A stretch of DNA of 64,000 bases, taken from positions 51,364,725-51,428,724 of the forward strand of contig NC_079510.1 of NCBI RefSeq assembly GCF_030052815.1. Reading direction: 5' to 3'. The position numbers and the translations under genes were made by a program. The stretch comes from Hevea brasiliensis (Eukaryota > Streptophyta > Magnoliopsida > Malpighiales > Euphorbiaceae). This document shows positions 47,984-60,900 of this stretch, piece by piece (the stretch's first letter is position 1; the number at the start of each line of letters is the position of its first letter). The notes beneath the pieces are model-generated. The model saw nothing but the letters and a program-made list of their open reading frames with translations. It did no database searches and had not been told where the DNA came from.

Positions 47984-50592
47984 TGTCATGACCCAACCTA
48001 TGGGCCAGACCGGCACTAAGACCTGGGCCAGTGTAAAACCCTCGAGGCCCTTAGTAAGCCTAACTATTCCTCAACCTAATCTAAGGCCCATTTGGGCCCA
48101 ATTTCAAGAATTCAACCGGACAGAGTCTGGCCATAAAATGGACCATTCAACGGGAAATTTTTTACTCGCTCGACTTGTAAACATAATATATAATAAATTG
48201 GGGAGCTTAGCTCACCCTTCACATGCTCATAATATCAAAAATCCAATGGGAGCTCAGCTCCCTCATCCAACCCAGTCATACATGCAATTAATAATCTTAT
48301 AAATTCAATACCATATTATATTACAGACCCAAATTAATTAAAATACTCCTAATACATGCGGAATCTAAAAATTAACTCAATTGTACAAAATACATCAAAT
48401 ACTACTAACTAACCTGTGAAGAAGAAGAGCAGGTTAGTCACAACAAGTAATCCTTCTGTAGCCTGGAAAAATAAATGAACAGGAGTAAGCGTTCGACTCA
48501 AAGAGTAAAATACTAATTTTAACCACAATTTTTATAGCTAACTAAAGTTAATGCGTCCTAAGGAGTGGAATGTAACATCCTCATAATTTTCATACAAACC
48601 ACATCATAGCAGTAAAAAGGCAATTTGGAGCACTCACCCACCCAACACTATTCAAACAGCACATATATGAGAGCTGATCCCTTATACAGCTCTCTTAATC
48701 CAACCTCTGCCAGCGAGTGTCTCTCAAGCCGGACTTTCGCTTAATAAACCAAGTGCGGGGTCTCAGCGAGTGTCTCTCAAGTCGTGTCTACTCATCCTGT
48801 CCATATCCAATACCATACCACACGCACGTCAATGCACGCACACCGCTCCAAATTATCACAAACAATATCCATGGCACTTCATCAATTATGAATGCAATAT
48901 AAAATGTGCTTAGTGTTTAACTACATAGATACATATTTATAAGTGATGCATTGACATGCTTGAACATATAATAATATCGAAATTTTAATTAAAATTAATA
49001 TTTTACTCACAGACTTAACTAAGTTCACTGCGGGGGCTAGGCGGAGGAGGAAGGCTGTCCCTGCTCACCTGAAAAATTTCATTGCAATTATTTAATATAT
49101 TTGACTTGATACAAGCTTGAAAAAGACCAAAGACACCCTAGGTCATGCCGAAAATCCGATAGAGTCTCCCCTATACCTAGGACCCATCCAACCTGAAAAA
49201 TGGTTCAAATTACACTTCTATATTCACAAGACACATATCCACAACTCAATCACATCACATGGCCCCTCCTAGGCCCACCCAAACGGTCAACAATCACAAT
49301 TTGAAAAATTATAATTTAGTCCCTATAATTACCTATTTTGCAAAAACTACCCAAATGAGCTCTAAAAATTCTAAAACTTTGCCCCGGGGTTCTTAGCAAT
49401 ATTATAGAGCTAACACAAAAGGAATTATATTTTTCTAACCTACCACGAATATTTTATAGATTTTTAATCGAAATCAAGCACTAGATAATTAAGAAAAGTG
49501 AGGGTTCAGGTTTACCTATGCCAATTCTAACCCTGGAGACGCATCCGGGACGTCTAAAAATGGTGGGATAGCTTATAACCTTGGCCCAATTTAGAAATTT
49601 TTTCGATAGCCTGTCTGTCGGGCCCGAAATTGTAGACCCGAGCGACTGTTGAATTTTCGCGAATTGAAGGTACCTACGCGAAGCCCACAACACGGGGGGT
49701 TAGTATATAATTTTTACGGAATTTTTGAAGCTCATTTAATACTCAGAAAAATACTGTGAAGTCTCGTGGGACCCACCAAAAAACGATGTCAAAAAAATTT
49801 GAAATGGGTATTGTCACGAAGCTCTCGACAAGTGGAGCACTCAGGTACTCTCAGATTTTTGGTGGGGTTTACAGTTTTCGAGAAATCTAGCCCAAAAAAC
49901 AAAATTGGTTAAAACTTCCTGGACAAAAATTGGACAAACCGCTCTAAGGATTTTGATGTTCTTGGTGTCTATAGAAAGCTCTCAAGGTGTATATGGGTTT
50001 TGGCACAAGACTCGATCCGATTGATGGCCAAATTGGCCGAAATCTGCCCAGGAAGGTGAAGTGGCGCGCTGTGCGCTTAAGCACCTTTGGGCGCGCTTTT
50101 CCAGCCCTACATGCGGTGGTCGGCGAGGGGGAAGGGCTTAGGTGGTGCGCCGGCGAGCTGGGGAGACTGGGGTGGCGGTGGGGAGGTGAGAGGAGGAGAG
50201 AGGAGAGAGAAATCGAGAGAGAGATGGACGGTGTCGGGGGCGTGCAAAGAAGAAGAAGGAAAAGAAAATGAGCCGATCCGATTTGATTCGGTCGGTTCGA
50301 TTTAAGACACCCGAAATTAAATTTTTGCTCTGCCCTAGGATTGAAACGAGGCCCAAAAATTCTGAAAAAATTTTAGAAAACTCAAAAAAATTCGTAGAGT
50401 CCAAATATATTTTTAGTTTTACCAAGTGGTCTTTAAATTAATTTTTAAAAATCATTAAAGTTTTATATTTTCAGAAAATCGAACGCAATTTTTAAAATCG
50501 GAAAAATTTCAAATAATTTCTCAAAATTCAAATACAATAAAATATTAATATCTACCTATAAAATAATTAATTTAAAAATTAGAAGTGTTACA
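47984..50592 (-). repeat. 5' LTR of the gypsy element
   Basis: 2,609 bp, tg...ca, partner of 33960-36569. Confidence 0.93.
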
Positions 50593-50597
50593 TTGAA
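50593..50597. other. Target-site duplication of the gypsy element (right)
   Basis: ttgaa, identical to 33955-33959. Confidence 0.85.
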
Positions 50598-51010
50598 GAT
50601 GATTAATCCTCTTGAAAGTTAGAATAGTTATATATTAATTATTTTAATTATTGAATTAGAAATAAATTATTAAAATTCTGTTATTTAATACATATAATTC
50701 AATTATTAAAACAAATTCATTTTGCTCTCACTAATTCTAGCAATTAAGAGACTAGTTAATCATTAATTATATTCGACACACTGTGATATTAAAAAAATTA
50801 TAAAATTTTACATTTAAGTTTCAATCAGAGTCAAATAAAGTAAAAAAAGAAAAAAAAATAGTATTATATATTTAATTTTGAGTGCAACACCAATTGGTTT
50901 CATGGCTTAATTTCCTGACCCCATGCTCAAGTGGTTAATTTTTCTTCAGCAGATTTATTTGCTCCGTTTCCATTGCATGCATATGTGATAAATACACTTG
51001 AGCATTATTT
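50598..51010. other. MATE gene 3' flank
   Basis: AT-rich spacer between the retrotransposon and the transporter stop codon. No gene seen. Confidence 0.5.
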
Positions 51011-54000
51011 TCAGTTCTTAAGGAGTGGTTCCTTCTTGTCTTCCCATTTATCCAAACGCATTCTAGCCTTCTCTACCTGAAACAGAGAGACATTTTTCAT
51101 GGATTAATTCCACTGTATAAACTTTCGATCAAAAGGAAGACTTAATTATATATAGGAAGGTATTGTTTAACTAATAATTTTCAATGCATATCAGCTAGCC
51201 AACTAAAGAAAATCTGTTGGATGTCATGTATTGTATGGTCATTTCAAAAGAAATGGTATAATGCATTATAGCTTTCTCCATAAATTAATGCTTCACTTTT
51301 GCTTGCTATAAATCATAAATGCATGCATGATGGAAGCCTATCATTTATATTCTATCAATAATAACCTTTAAGTCAATAATATTAAATGATTTTCAGAACT
51401 GTAAAATTTGGAGTATTTGAATTTCATGCAATTTTAATTAAATAAATAAAAACAATTTACTAAAAAAAATTAAATACAATATTTTTAAATCGTAACTCAT
51501 TGTAATTTTAATATTTACCTCTTTATTCCAATCAGTGCGAAAGGTTACCCATGATAAAATGAAGGTTTGCATCATAGTTCCTCCTATCATTCCAGCCCAT
51601 ATTCCCTAAATTCATGAATATTAAACAAAATGGAACATGAAATATTGATGAGAGTTTTTTTTTTTTTTTTTTTTCAATTGATTCTTATGGGATTTACAAT
51701 CAAAATTTTACGGTTTCTTAAGACGACTTCAATACTATTGATGTATGAGAGGATACCTTTGCACCAAGATCAAACTTAAAGCCAAGAAGACAACCCAATG
51801 GAACTCCAACCACATAATAGCATCCCACATTTACATATGCCACAAATGCTTGCCATCCACATCCAACAGCAACCCCTTCACAATTATAAGATGACACGAT
51901 TAATACTAATTTACATAAATTAGCATACCAACAATATTATATATTCTATATTTCATTTATTGTTTTTTATAAGCAGAGTAAATTTCTTTAATACTGTTTG
52001 TCTGTATATGTATTTAGTTTCTTGATTTTGATTGATAGATTTACACTTAATGGAGGAATTCTTACCGGACAGCACTGGTTGAATCCCATTAAGTACAAGG
52101 GTGACGGCCAAAAATGGACAAAGTTCTGAGACAGCGATGGCTACAGTTTCTCCACTAGTGAAAGCATAGCTAATTACATTGCGAAGAGCAAGCACAATGA
52201 TAGCTTCTACAAGTGCGATTAGTAAAGAAACCAAATTCACCATCAAAACTGAGAATTCTGCTGACTTGGGATTCCCTGCTCCTAATTCATTGCTGACTCT
52301 GACGCTGTTTGAAAATAACAATTATCACTTTCACATCAAACTATTGCATATTCATCTCATATATCAATTACCTTGCAGCTGCATTGAATCCCACTGAAAC
52401 CATGAACAGCAACCCACTTACAGCCATACTGCAAAAGGGTATTAATCATCAAGTAGATCGAGACCTTAATCCGATCAAGCATATAATGTAGCAAACTATT
52501 ATATATATTCAGCTATAGATATTTTGAACAGGCTTAAGTGTCCTATTAGACAAGAATATATATGAGCTTAATATTACCTCATCCATTTTTCTAAAGAATA
52601 TGCATGGGTCATCAAAAAGAGTTGATGTGCAAAAGGGTATTAATCATCAAGTAGATCGAGACCTTCATCCGATCAAGCATATAATGTAGCAAACTATCGT
52701 ATATATTCAGCTCTAGATATTTTGAACAGGCTTAAGTGTCCTATTAGACAAGAATATATATGAGCTTAATATTACCTCATCCATTTGTCTAAAGAATATG
52801 TATGGGTCATCAAAAAGAGTTGATAATTCTCCTGTAACTCTTAAAGTATAGGATGGTTTTATTCCCTATAAATTGACTAGAATATAAAATTTATATATAT
52901 ATAGTGTTTTTGTTTTCATATTCCAATCTTCTTGCTGAATCAATCAAATTATGCACAATCTCAATCATCCATATGTGTGAAAAAAATATACGTATATAGT
53001 GTATATTCTATAAATAAATTAATTATATGTTATTTAGACATCAAGAAATATTAATTAGATGAATAAAGTGAGAATAATAAAAAATTTAAATTATGGGAAA
53101 TTCTTCAAAGAGACTAAAATTTAAATCAATATTATATAATTGAAGTTTCTTTGTCAAATGATGGTTATTTCTTTCTTGCTTCTGCTAGATTTTTTTTTTT
53201 AAAATTAAAATTCTGGCTCAAAACATCACATATTTGAAAATGTCGACTCTAAATATGTCACAGTCATTGGTGCTAAAATAACTTTATCTGATTAAAAAAA
53301 AATGACTTTAATTTCTTACCATACAGCAAGTGAATCCAAGGCAATCTCAGGATCCTTGAGAAGCCCAGCAATCAACACCAATATCTGAAAGTACCAAGTC
53401 TCCAAGCACAGCATTACTGCTGAAGCTATTGACAACTTCACAAACTCCCAAAGCCCAGAAAAGGCCTGCAAGGTAAAACCATTCCACGTCTGCTTACACC
53501 GACTAGTCTTCACTATATAAATAAACTGTGCCCCAACAATGATCCACCATGACAAGCTTAACACCAGCGAAGCTCCTATCAATCCCATCCCCAGCTGGTA
53601 AATTGCGAGCCAGCTGAGCAATAAGTGCAGCACAAGTGTAATTGCTGATATAATGGCACTTGGGTTCACTATGCTTTGTGCTTGGAGGAATTTTTGTATT
53701 GGAAAATTCACTGCATAAGCAAAAATTTGAGGTATTAGACCATAAACAAACACTGCAGCTGCTGATGCCACCTTGGTTGGCTCTCCCAGTAAGAGCAAGA
53801 TTGGCTTTGATAAAAGGTAGATCACAGTCATTGGTATCCCAGTTAGAGTTAACACAACCGTTGCTCTTTGAAGGTATGTGCCTAGCATTTCATACTTATG
53901 AGCCCCATAAGCTTGGCCACAGAGAGTTTCCACTGCACTTCCCATCCCCAACTGCAAGAAGAAAAATTCACATGAAACAAACTAAGAAAAACCCTAAACT

Positions 54001-54343
54001 CTATCTAATATATGTGTGTGCATACCATCAGGCCATAAGCAAAAAGTTGGATGCCGCTATTGCCAAGAGAGGCAGCGGCAAGCTCAAGATTGCCAAGGTG
54101 GCCGGCGAAGGCTCTGGTGGACAAGGACATGAGATTGTTGATCATGTAAACGAAAACTGCCGGTGCAGCCAACCGGAAGAGTAGCTTAAGTTCAATCCAA
54201 GAAGCCAACCGGAGGCGGTTGAAGTACGGCAACTTGTCATCGTTCAGCACCTTTTCAAGCCTGGAGTCGAGTTCAGAATGGGCAGGCGGATCAGGAGGCG
54301 GTGACTGTAAAATGGGTTCTTGGAGTTCATCCTGAAACTCCAT
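51011..54343 (-). CDS. MATE efflux transporter, DTX/DETOXIFICATION (DTX36-40 group), copy A
   Basis: Twelve-span multidrug and toxin extrusion carrier, expected to move organic compounds against cation gradients across the plasma or vacuolar membrane. Seven exons on the minus strand: 54343-54026, 53951-53320, 52428-52372, 52304-52066, 51875-51757, 51605-51519 and 51076-51011 (505 aa). Family marks: [20 protein letters not shown] and [17 protein letters not shown] at the start of the second exon, [33 protein letters not shown] and [17 protein letters not shown]. The N-terminus is acidic and cytosolic; the tail ends [11 protein letters not shown], as in this group. The ATG at 54343 is the first in frame. 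A 198-bp tandem duplication abuts the exon 3 acceptor. The substrate cannot be read from the sequence. Confidence 0.93.
52430..52824. repeat. 198-bp tandem duplication in MATE A intron 2, abutting the exon 3 acceptor
   Basis: gcaaaagggtattaatcatc starts at 52431 and again at 52629, and both copies run to gagttgat. They differ at only about six positions by eye. Copy 1 ends at the exon 3 acceptor (ccctttTGCAG on the minus strand); copy 2 has TGCAC there. Confidence 0.9.
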
Positions 54344-56189
54344 GAGTGGGGCACTGGAAAGTGATCTAGGCAATGGCGGATTGCAATTAATGAGGTTGGG
54401 TTAATTATAAAAGATGGAAAAGGATCAGAGGATAGTGATAAGAGGATTGGCTCGTCGTAAGATTATCATGCTAAGATACGACAAATATAGAAAACAGATT
54501 GCATATGGTTTTGTAATTATTGTGCTGATTTTGAAATTTCTTTGCGGCTTTATTTGGAAATAGCGCAATCATCTTTGTTTTTTTTTTTTTTTTAAAAAAA
54601 AAAGCATCATCCAATTTCTCTTCTTCTTCTCGTTAACAGACGTGTTAAATTCAGATTCTTCAGAATTTAGAAATAGACAAATGATGATGGCGGATGATAG
54701 ATTTGCACCAACTAATAATGTATATATAGAAATTGAAGTAAAATAATTTAATTGTAAATAAATTTAAAATTATTAAGTTTAACAGTAAATATTAATTTAA
54801 CTTATATAATTAATATATACACATAATGAAAAAAAGAAATCATTTTTCATTAATTTTTAATTGTGGTATAAAATATAAATCGTGTTTTTTTTGATAAAGC
54901 AGGCCTCAAACGTTTTGATTTGGTTGAAAGAGCAAGACAAGCATAACAATGGGAATGATGATAATGGAAATTTTTTCCCCCTTTTTTAATCTTAAATTAA
55001 TTGGCTCATCTATTTGGTATTATTATTAAGATAATTAATTTATAAATATGTTATTTAAAAATTAAAATAAAATAATTTGAATTTAAATTTAAAATATTTT
55101 ATTAAGATAATTAATTTATAAATATATTATTAAAAAATTAAAATAAAATAATTTGAAGTTAAATTTAAAATATCTTATTAAGATAATTAATTTATAAATA
55201 TATTATTAAAAAAATAAAATAAAATAATTTGAAGTTAAATTTAAAATATTTTATTAAGATAATTAATTTATAAATATATTATTAAAAAATTAAAATAAAA
55301 TAATTTAAATATAAATTTAAAATATTTTAATTATAAAAATTTTAAAAATTATAATAAAATAATTTTACAAATTGGTACCAAATCAATGTACTTGGAAACA
55401 GTAATAACTCATTAAAATTATAATTTAAGAGGGGGTTTGATTTAAGTATATAAAAATTTTAAATAATTATATGAAAGGTTAAAATGTTATAAATAATTGA
55501 TAAATAATTAATATATTTAATAAAAAAATTAATTTGTAAATATATTTATTATTAAAATAATTAAAAAAATTAAATTATATTTATAATAAATTTTAAAAGG
55601 AATTAAAGGAAACAAAAAAAATTCTATACACGGATGTAAAATCTTATTTTGATCAATCAATGTACCATTCTGGCATTCTGACATCTATCTTCCGTAGAAT
55701 CGAAGTAGTCAAAATCATTACAAATGGACATTTGAAGGGGGCTAACAGGCCACGACACAGGGTGATGTGTTTTTGCTGGGGACCAGTGGTAATTAAATGG
55801 ATAATTAATTTAAATAATTAAGTGCGGACAAAGGAATTTTCCCCGTGCTTATGAACAATTTAATGGATATGAGAATCAAAATATCAATTTCGGAACAATC
55901 ATTCATATTAAATAAAATAATTATTAAAAAAAATTAAAAATACTCTTAAGTAATTGGAAAGTAAATTTGCTTCATATTTTTTTATTTATAAAATTTTTAA
56001 TTTTAATATTGGATAATCTGTCTTTAAGAATCATAGCCGGCATAGAACAATATATATTAAAAAAAAGGGTTGCACAACTGAATTTTAACAATCTTTTCCA
56101 GGCGAATTATCTTGAATTAGACATGACAATTAATGCACAGAAGATTAGGATTTCAAATTATATAAATATTTTTTTCTCCTTTTTATTTG
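54344..56189. other. MATE A upstream region and AT-rich spacer
   Basis: Putative promoter next to 54343, then AT-rich sequence with a 76-bp tandem repeat at 55015-55370. No gene seen. Confidence 0.5.
55015..55370. repeat. 76-bp AT-rich tandem repeat, 4+ copies
   Basis: aagataattaatttataaat begins at 55028, 55104, 55180 and 55256, a spacing of exactly 76 bases, with a degenerate fifth unit. Nearly all A/T. Confidence 0.9.
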
Positions 56190-56640
56190 TCACATGTGCC
56201 CCCACAGTGACTCATACTATGTGCCCTATAGTGTCTCCCCTGCACTCCCCATTCCAAGCTGCAAGCATATATAAATAGTATATATCATTTGACAAAAACT
56301 TTTATACTAAAGTATTAATCAATTTTCAGAACAATAAGGCGCCTTGAGCTTGAGCCCCAATAAAAAGCTAAATGAGAAATAAAAACTTGGATACAAAGCT
56401 ATTTGACTACGTTAATCTCCATTGAAACAAAAGTTACCAAGAAGCCATAGATTACATTGTTGCCAAGAGAGGCAACAGCAAGCTGAAGATTCCGCAGAAG
56501 ATCTGAGTAGACATGGAAAGTGGAAACTACATTATTGAGCAAGCCACAACGACAGGCCCTGCTGGCAGAAACAGTGTTTTGAGCAAAAGCAATGCTGCTC
56601 TTTGGAGACGCTGGAAGTATGTGAATTCAGTGTTAAATAC
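56190..56640 (-). pseudogene. MATE transporter relic (exon 1 and start of exon 2)
   Basis: 56430-56640 matches, in minus orientation, exon 1 of the MATE gene at 57980-61735 (shared ttgccaagagaggc, gcagaagatctg, ctctttggagacgctg). 56190-56270 matches the start of its exon 2 (tgcactccccattcc...agctgcaa). A gap of intron size separates them. Many substitutions and small insertions disrupt the frame, and the rest of exon 2 and exons 3-7 are absent. Confidence 0.85.
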
Positions 56641-57979
56641 TTGGCAGTAATTAGTTACTCTTTCTTGGACATGAGCCCTCTTCCTCACGTTATACTTTCT
56701 AATTAAGCAGGGAGTTAATTATAAATTTGTTATCTGTTGTTTAATCTGAGGTTTGGGATTTTTTTCTTCTTTATCAGATTTTGATTAGAATTCGAATTCC
56801 AAATATTTCAATTACTCTAATTAAATAATTTTAAGCCAATATTGAAGAATTTCCAAAATTTTGAGGATTCAAATCCTTTTTTTTTTTTTTCTTATTCAAT
56901 TATTACCATAAAACTTGTAATGGATGCGACTTTGGGTTAGAGGGAATTAGGGAGTTATAATTAGTTACTAATTCATCTGATTCACCCACTTTACCCCAAT
57001 TTTTTTAAAAAACCAAATCCTTAAAAAATCATTTGCAATATAATATTAATTGAACATCATGATTTCTTTTAAGTTAGAAATAACGTTAGAATCGAATTGA
57101 ATTGAATTCTTATAAAATTTTAATTTCTAAATAAGAGATTAAATCAAATCATCTTGCAATTTATATTTTCCTTTATCATATAATTAATTATTTATATTTT
57201 TATCTTAAACAAAATTTTAATTAAATAATATTGAAGATGAAAACATGTAATCAATAAATTTTAATTCAGTACTATCTGCAATATGAACTAAAATGATAAA
57301 AATATATAATGTTATTAACTCACATATATTTCAACATTAATCACTTTAATCATAGAAAAAAAATTTCCTACATACAGAAATAAGATATTGTATGTTTCTG
57401 CAATAATATTTATATTGCATAGTGATGTAAAATTGCGTTGCTAATAACAGCCCATTTGAACGATGATCACATCATTCGGTCGCCTATATTAATGTTCACT
57501 GATGCAGCGCAGGGAAAGGTAACGGCAACAGTAGAATTTTATTTGAATAGAATTTTATTAAATTTAAAGCGGGGTGCTGGATAAATTATATTTAATTTAT
57601 TTTAATATAATTTTATATAAGTAATTAAATTATTTTATGTATTAAAATAATTAGTTAAAATTAATATTAAAATCTTATCACTTATATTTTTTTCTTTAAT
57701 TTTATATATTTTTAAAGTAGGTCATTAGTCAATTCATTTTTTAACAAAGTGATTCTGTCAGTGCAATTTTAGTGGCCATTGCACAAATTTATAACCGTCG
57801 CTAAAAAGGATTTTTTTTCTTCTATTTTTTTTTTTTTTAATTTTAAGGGATAAAAGAAACTAAACTAGAATGATGACTTTTAACTTATTTAAATTAGCTG
57901 TAGAATAAATGTTGGCATCTCCAATTTGCAAATTATATGCATATATGTATATATATGTGATGTTTCATACCAAGCAAAA
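56641..57979. other. Intergenic, AT-rich
   Basis: Spacer between the MATE relic and the second intact MATE gene. No gene seen. Confidence 0.55.
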
Positions 57980-60900
57980 CTAGTTTTTGATCGTGTCATC
58001 CTTCAAAAGTGGCTCTGTAATATCATCCCATCTTTCCAAAAGATGTTGTGCTTTCTCAACCTGAAAATATAATTCCAAATTTTAGCATCCTTTGCTTAAC
58101 TTATCTAACTATATGGGGTTTGATGTTCTTCAAAAAAATGTGCAATATCTCCATTCTTTATAGGTTTATTTTCTATATTCAATTATGGATATTAATAGTT
58201 AACAATAATAGTACCTCTTTATTCCAATCGGTTCCATATGTAACCCATAATAAAATGAGAGTTTGTATGATAGTGCCCCCTAACATTCCGGACCATATTC
58301 CCTATATGTTTCAAAGGCAAATCAATAAATTCATTAGAATTTAACAAAGTAGAATTTTTTTTTTATGAAGTATGGTGTATCAGATGAGTGGGGATTTAAA
58401 GTTGAATCTGCATGATGTCAGGCTAGGAAGGTAAATGTTAGATTTAAAATTTCTGACTGAATAATTTTTGGAAAGCCATTGAGAGAAATTGAGTACCTTT
58501 GCTCCCAAGTCGAAAGTGAAGCCAAGAACGTAACCTAATGGTATACCGATGAGATAGTAACATCCAACGTTAACGTATGCTACAAAGGCTTGCCATCCAC
58601 ACCCAACAGCCACCCCTTCAAAAATTGCAGCCACAGAATGTTAGAGATAGGGATAGAGATAGAGAGAGACATGTCTAACATGCAAGTCTAAGAAAATAGA
58701 AAAAAGACAAAATAACATAAGCAATGAAGACTTGCCATCTACACTCAATAGCTAGGGGTGAACATTCAGTTCAAGCCGAACCGAATTAAATTATGAAAAT
58801 CGAATTACATATTTTGAAAATCGAATCGAACTGAATTGGATGAAAAATAGAATCGAACCGAATCGCTCTATTTCAGTTCGATTCAAACCGATCAGTTTTG
58901 ATTTTTGATTGATTTTTCAATTTAGACTTGATTTTCAAGTTATTTGATCTAATTTTGACTTTAGTTTGAACCTAATAACCATTAATCAATGAAATAAAAA
59001 AATTTATATATATAATTAAATATAATTCATAAATTCTCCATAAAAATAAATCAATTCAAAAATTGATTCAGTTCAATTTGAATATATAAAATTATTGTTT
59101 GATTCGGTTTAATTGATTTTTTTCTCTTTAAAATCTAATCAAACTAAAATAATCAAAAATTTTAAAATATAAAATTAAACCAATTAAATTTTAAAACCAA
59201 ATTGATTAAACTGAATTAATTCGATTTTATTTGATTTTTTAATTTAAACCGAAATCTGCTCAACCTTACCAACGGCCACCCCTTCCAAATAAGTGCAGCC
59301 ACAAAAATTGAGAGATATAGATAGAGAGAGAGGTTACGCTGAACAGGAAAAAAAAAAAAAAAAAAGGGCTTAACAAGGTATTTATTAACTATAAGTACAA
59401 ATCTTTGTCTCGCTTAAAATGAATTCAGCATCCCAAACTATCACCGTCCCTGAAAATAAAATTAAACCATATTAATATGAATTATCTTTCTTTTCCATTT
59501 GTCGGTATGTTTAAAAATATATATATTTTTTATTTAATCATAAATTCAAGATACAATATATATATATATATATAAATAAAATTTATACATAAATAGATAA
59601 GTTTTTCCCGATTCATCAATTTTCTTTTTCAATAGGAAGAAAATATCATAATATGATTACCCAATAAAAAGGTCAATTAGATGGAGAATATTATTACCTG
59701 ATAAGACAGGTTGGATTCCGTTTAGTAAGATAGAGAGGGCAAGGTAAGGAGAGAGGTCAGCTACAGCTTGGGCTACTGTTGTACCGCTAGTGAAGATATA
59801 GCTTAAGTAATTTCGCAGTAAAAGCACAAGAATAGCAATGATCAAAGAGATAATTGAGGAGCTTAAAGTCACTATCGCAACAGCAAATGATGCTGATTTG
59901 GGGTGTTCAGCTCCTAGCTCATTGCTTACCCTCACACTGTTTTCACAATTTTCAAATACTTGTCATATGAAAGACATTAGTGCTAATCAATCAATTAGTT
60001 AAAAAAAAAAAAAAAAAAAAAAACACTAACCTTGCAGCTGCATTGAAACCCACTGAAATCATGAACACCCACCCAGATATAGTCATGCTGCATTTAAATA
60101 TGTGTCAAGGGGACAAGAAGTGAATCAAGCAAGGAATTTGAAATATTCTTTTCAGATTTTAATTAATTAATAATTAACATGATATTAAAATTCTTTTCCT
60201 AAACCATTGGAATAATAATTTAATAGTCCAGTATTTGTCTTGTAGTGTTGGATAAAACATCAAAGGTTCAAACCCGGTCAATTTTGAGAAAATTTCAGGA
60301 ATATTAAAAAAATTAATTATTATATATATTAAGAGTACTAAAAAATTAATACTTTTTAATTATTTTTTTTTCATTTTAAAAAAATAAAACTTATATTTTT
60401 TTATAGAGATAGTGCACATGCATTAGATACACATAATAACATATTTATTAGAGAAACAAAAATCAATTACTTAATTTTTCCTTAATTTAAGAAGATGGCC
60501 TTATATATTTTGTGAGTGAGGGTACAATATTGAGTATATCAAATAATTCCTTAATAATCTGATCTCTTAAAATAATTACCAAAGTGAAAACAAAAAAAAA
60601 ATCTTTTCAGAAAATGAAATTTCCTTTTATATATAAAAATTAATTTACCAAATGAAAGCTATGTATGCTAACCATATGGCGAGGGAGTCCAAGACAATTT
60701 CAGCATTTTTGAGCAGCCCAGCAAACAAAACTATAACTTGGTAGTACCAAGTCTCAAGGCACAACATCACAGCTGATGCAGCGGACAATTTCGAGAAACC
60801 CCACAGACCAGAGAAGGCTTGCCAAGTGAATCCAATCCATGTTCGCTTGCACTTTGGGCTAACCAAAATGTACATAAACTGTCCCGCCACTAAAATCCAC

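Larger units (their letters stand above)
33960..50592 (-). mobile_element. Decayed Ty3/gypsy LTR retrotransposon with nested insertions
   Basis: Full-length element in minus orientation: 5' LTR 47984-50592, PBS 47967-47980, gag, protease, RT, RNase H, integrase, purine tract 36571-36584, 3' LTR 33960-36569, flanked by a perfect ttgaa duplication. The PR-RT-RNaseH-IN order is that of Ty3/gypsy. The conserved C-terminal tail after integrase suggests the Del/Tekay chromovirus branch. Every coding domain carries stops, frameshifts or deletions, so it cannot move by itself. About 6.4 kb of nested solo LTRs separates the last part of pol from the rest. In one 90-base stretch near the inner LTR ends I count six differences, so the insertion is not recent. 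Confidence 0.93.
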
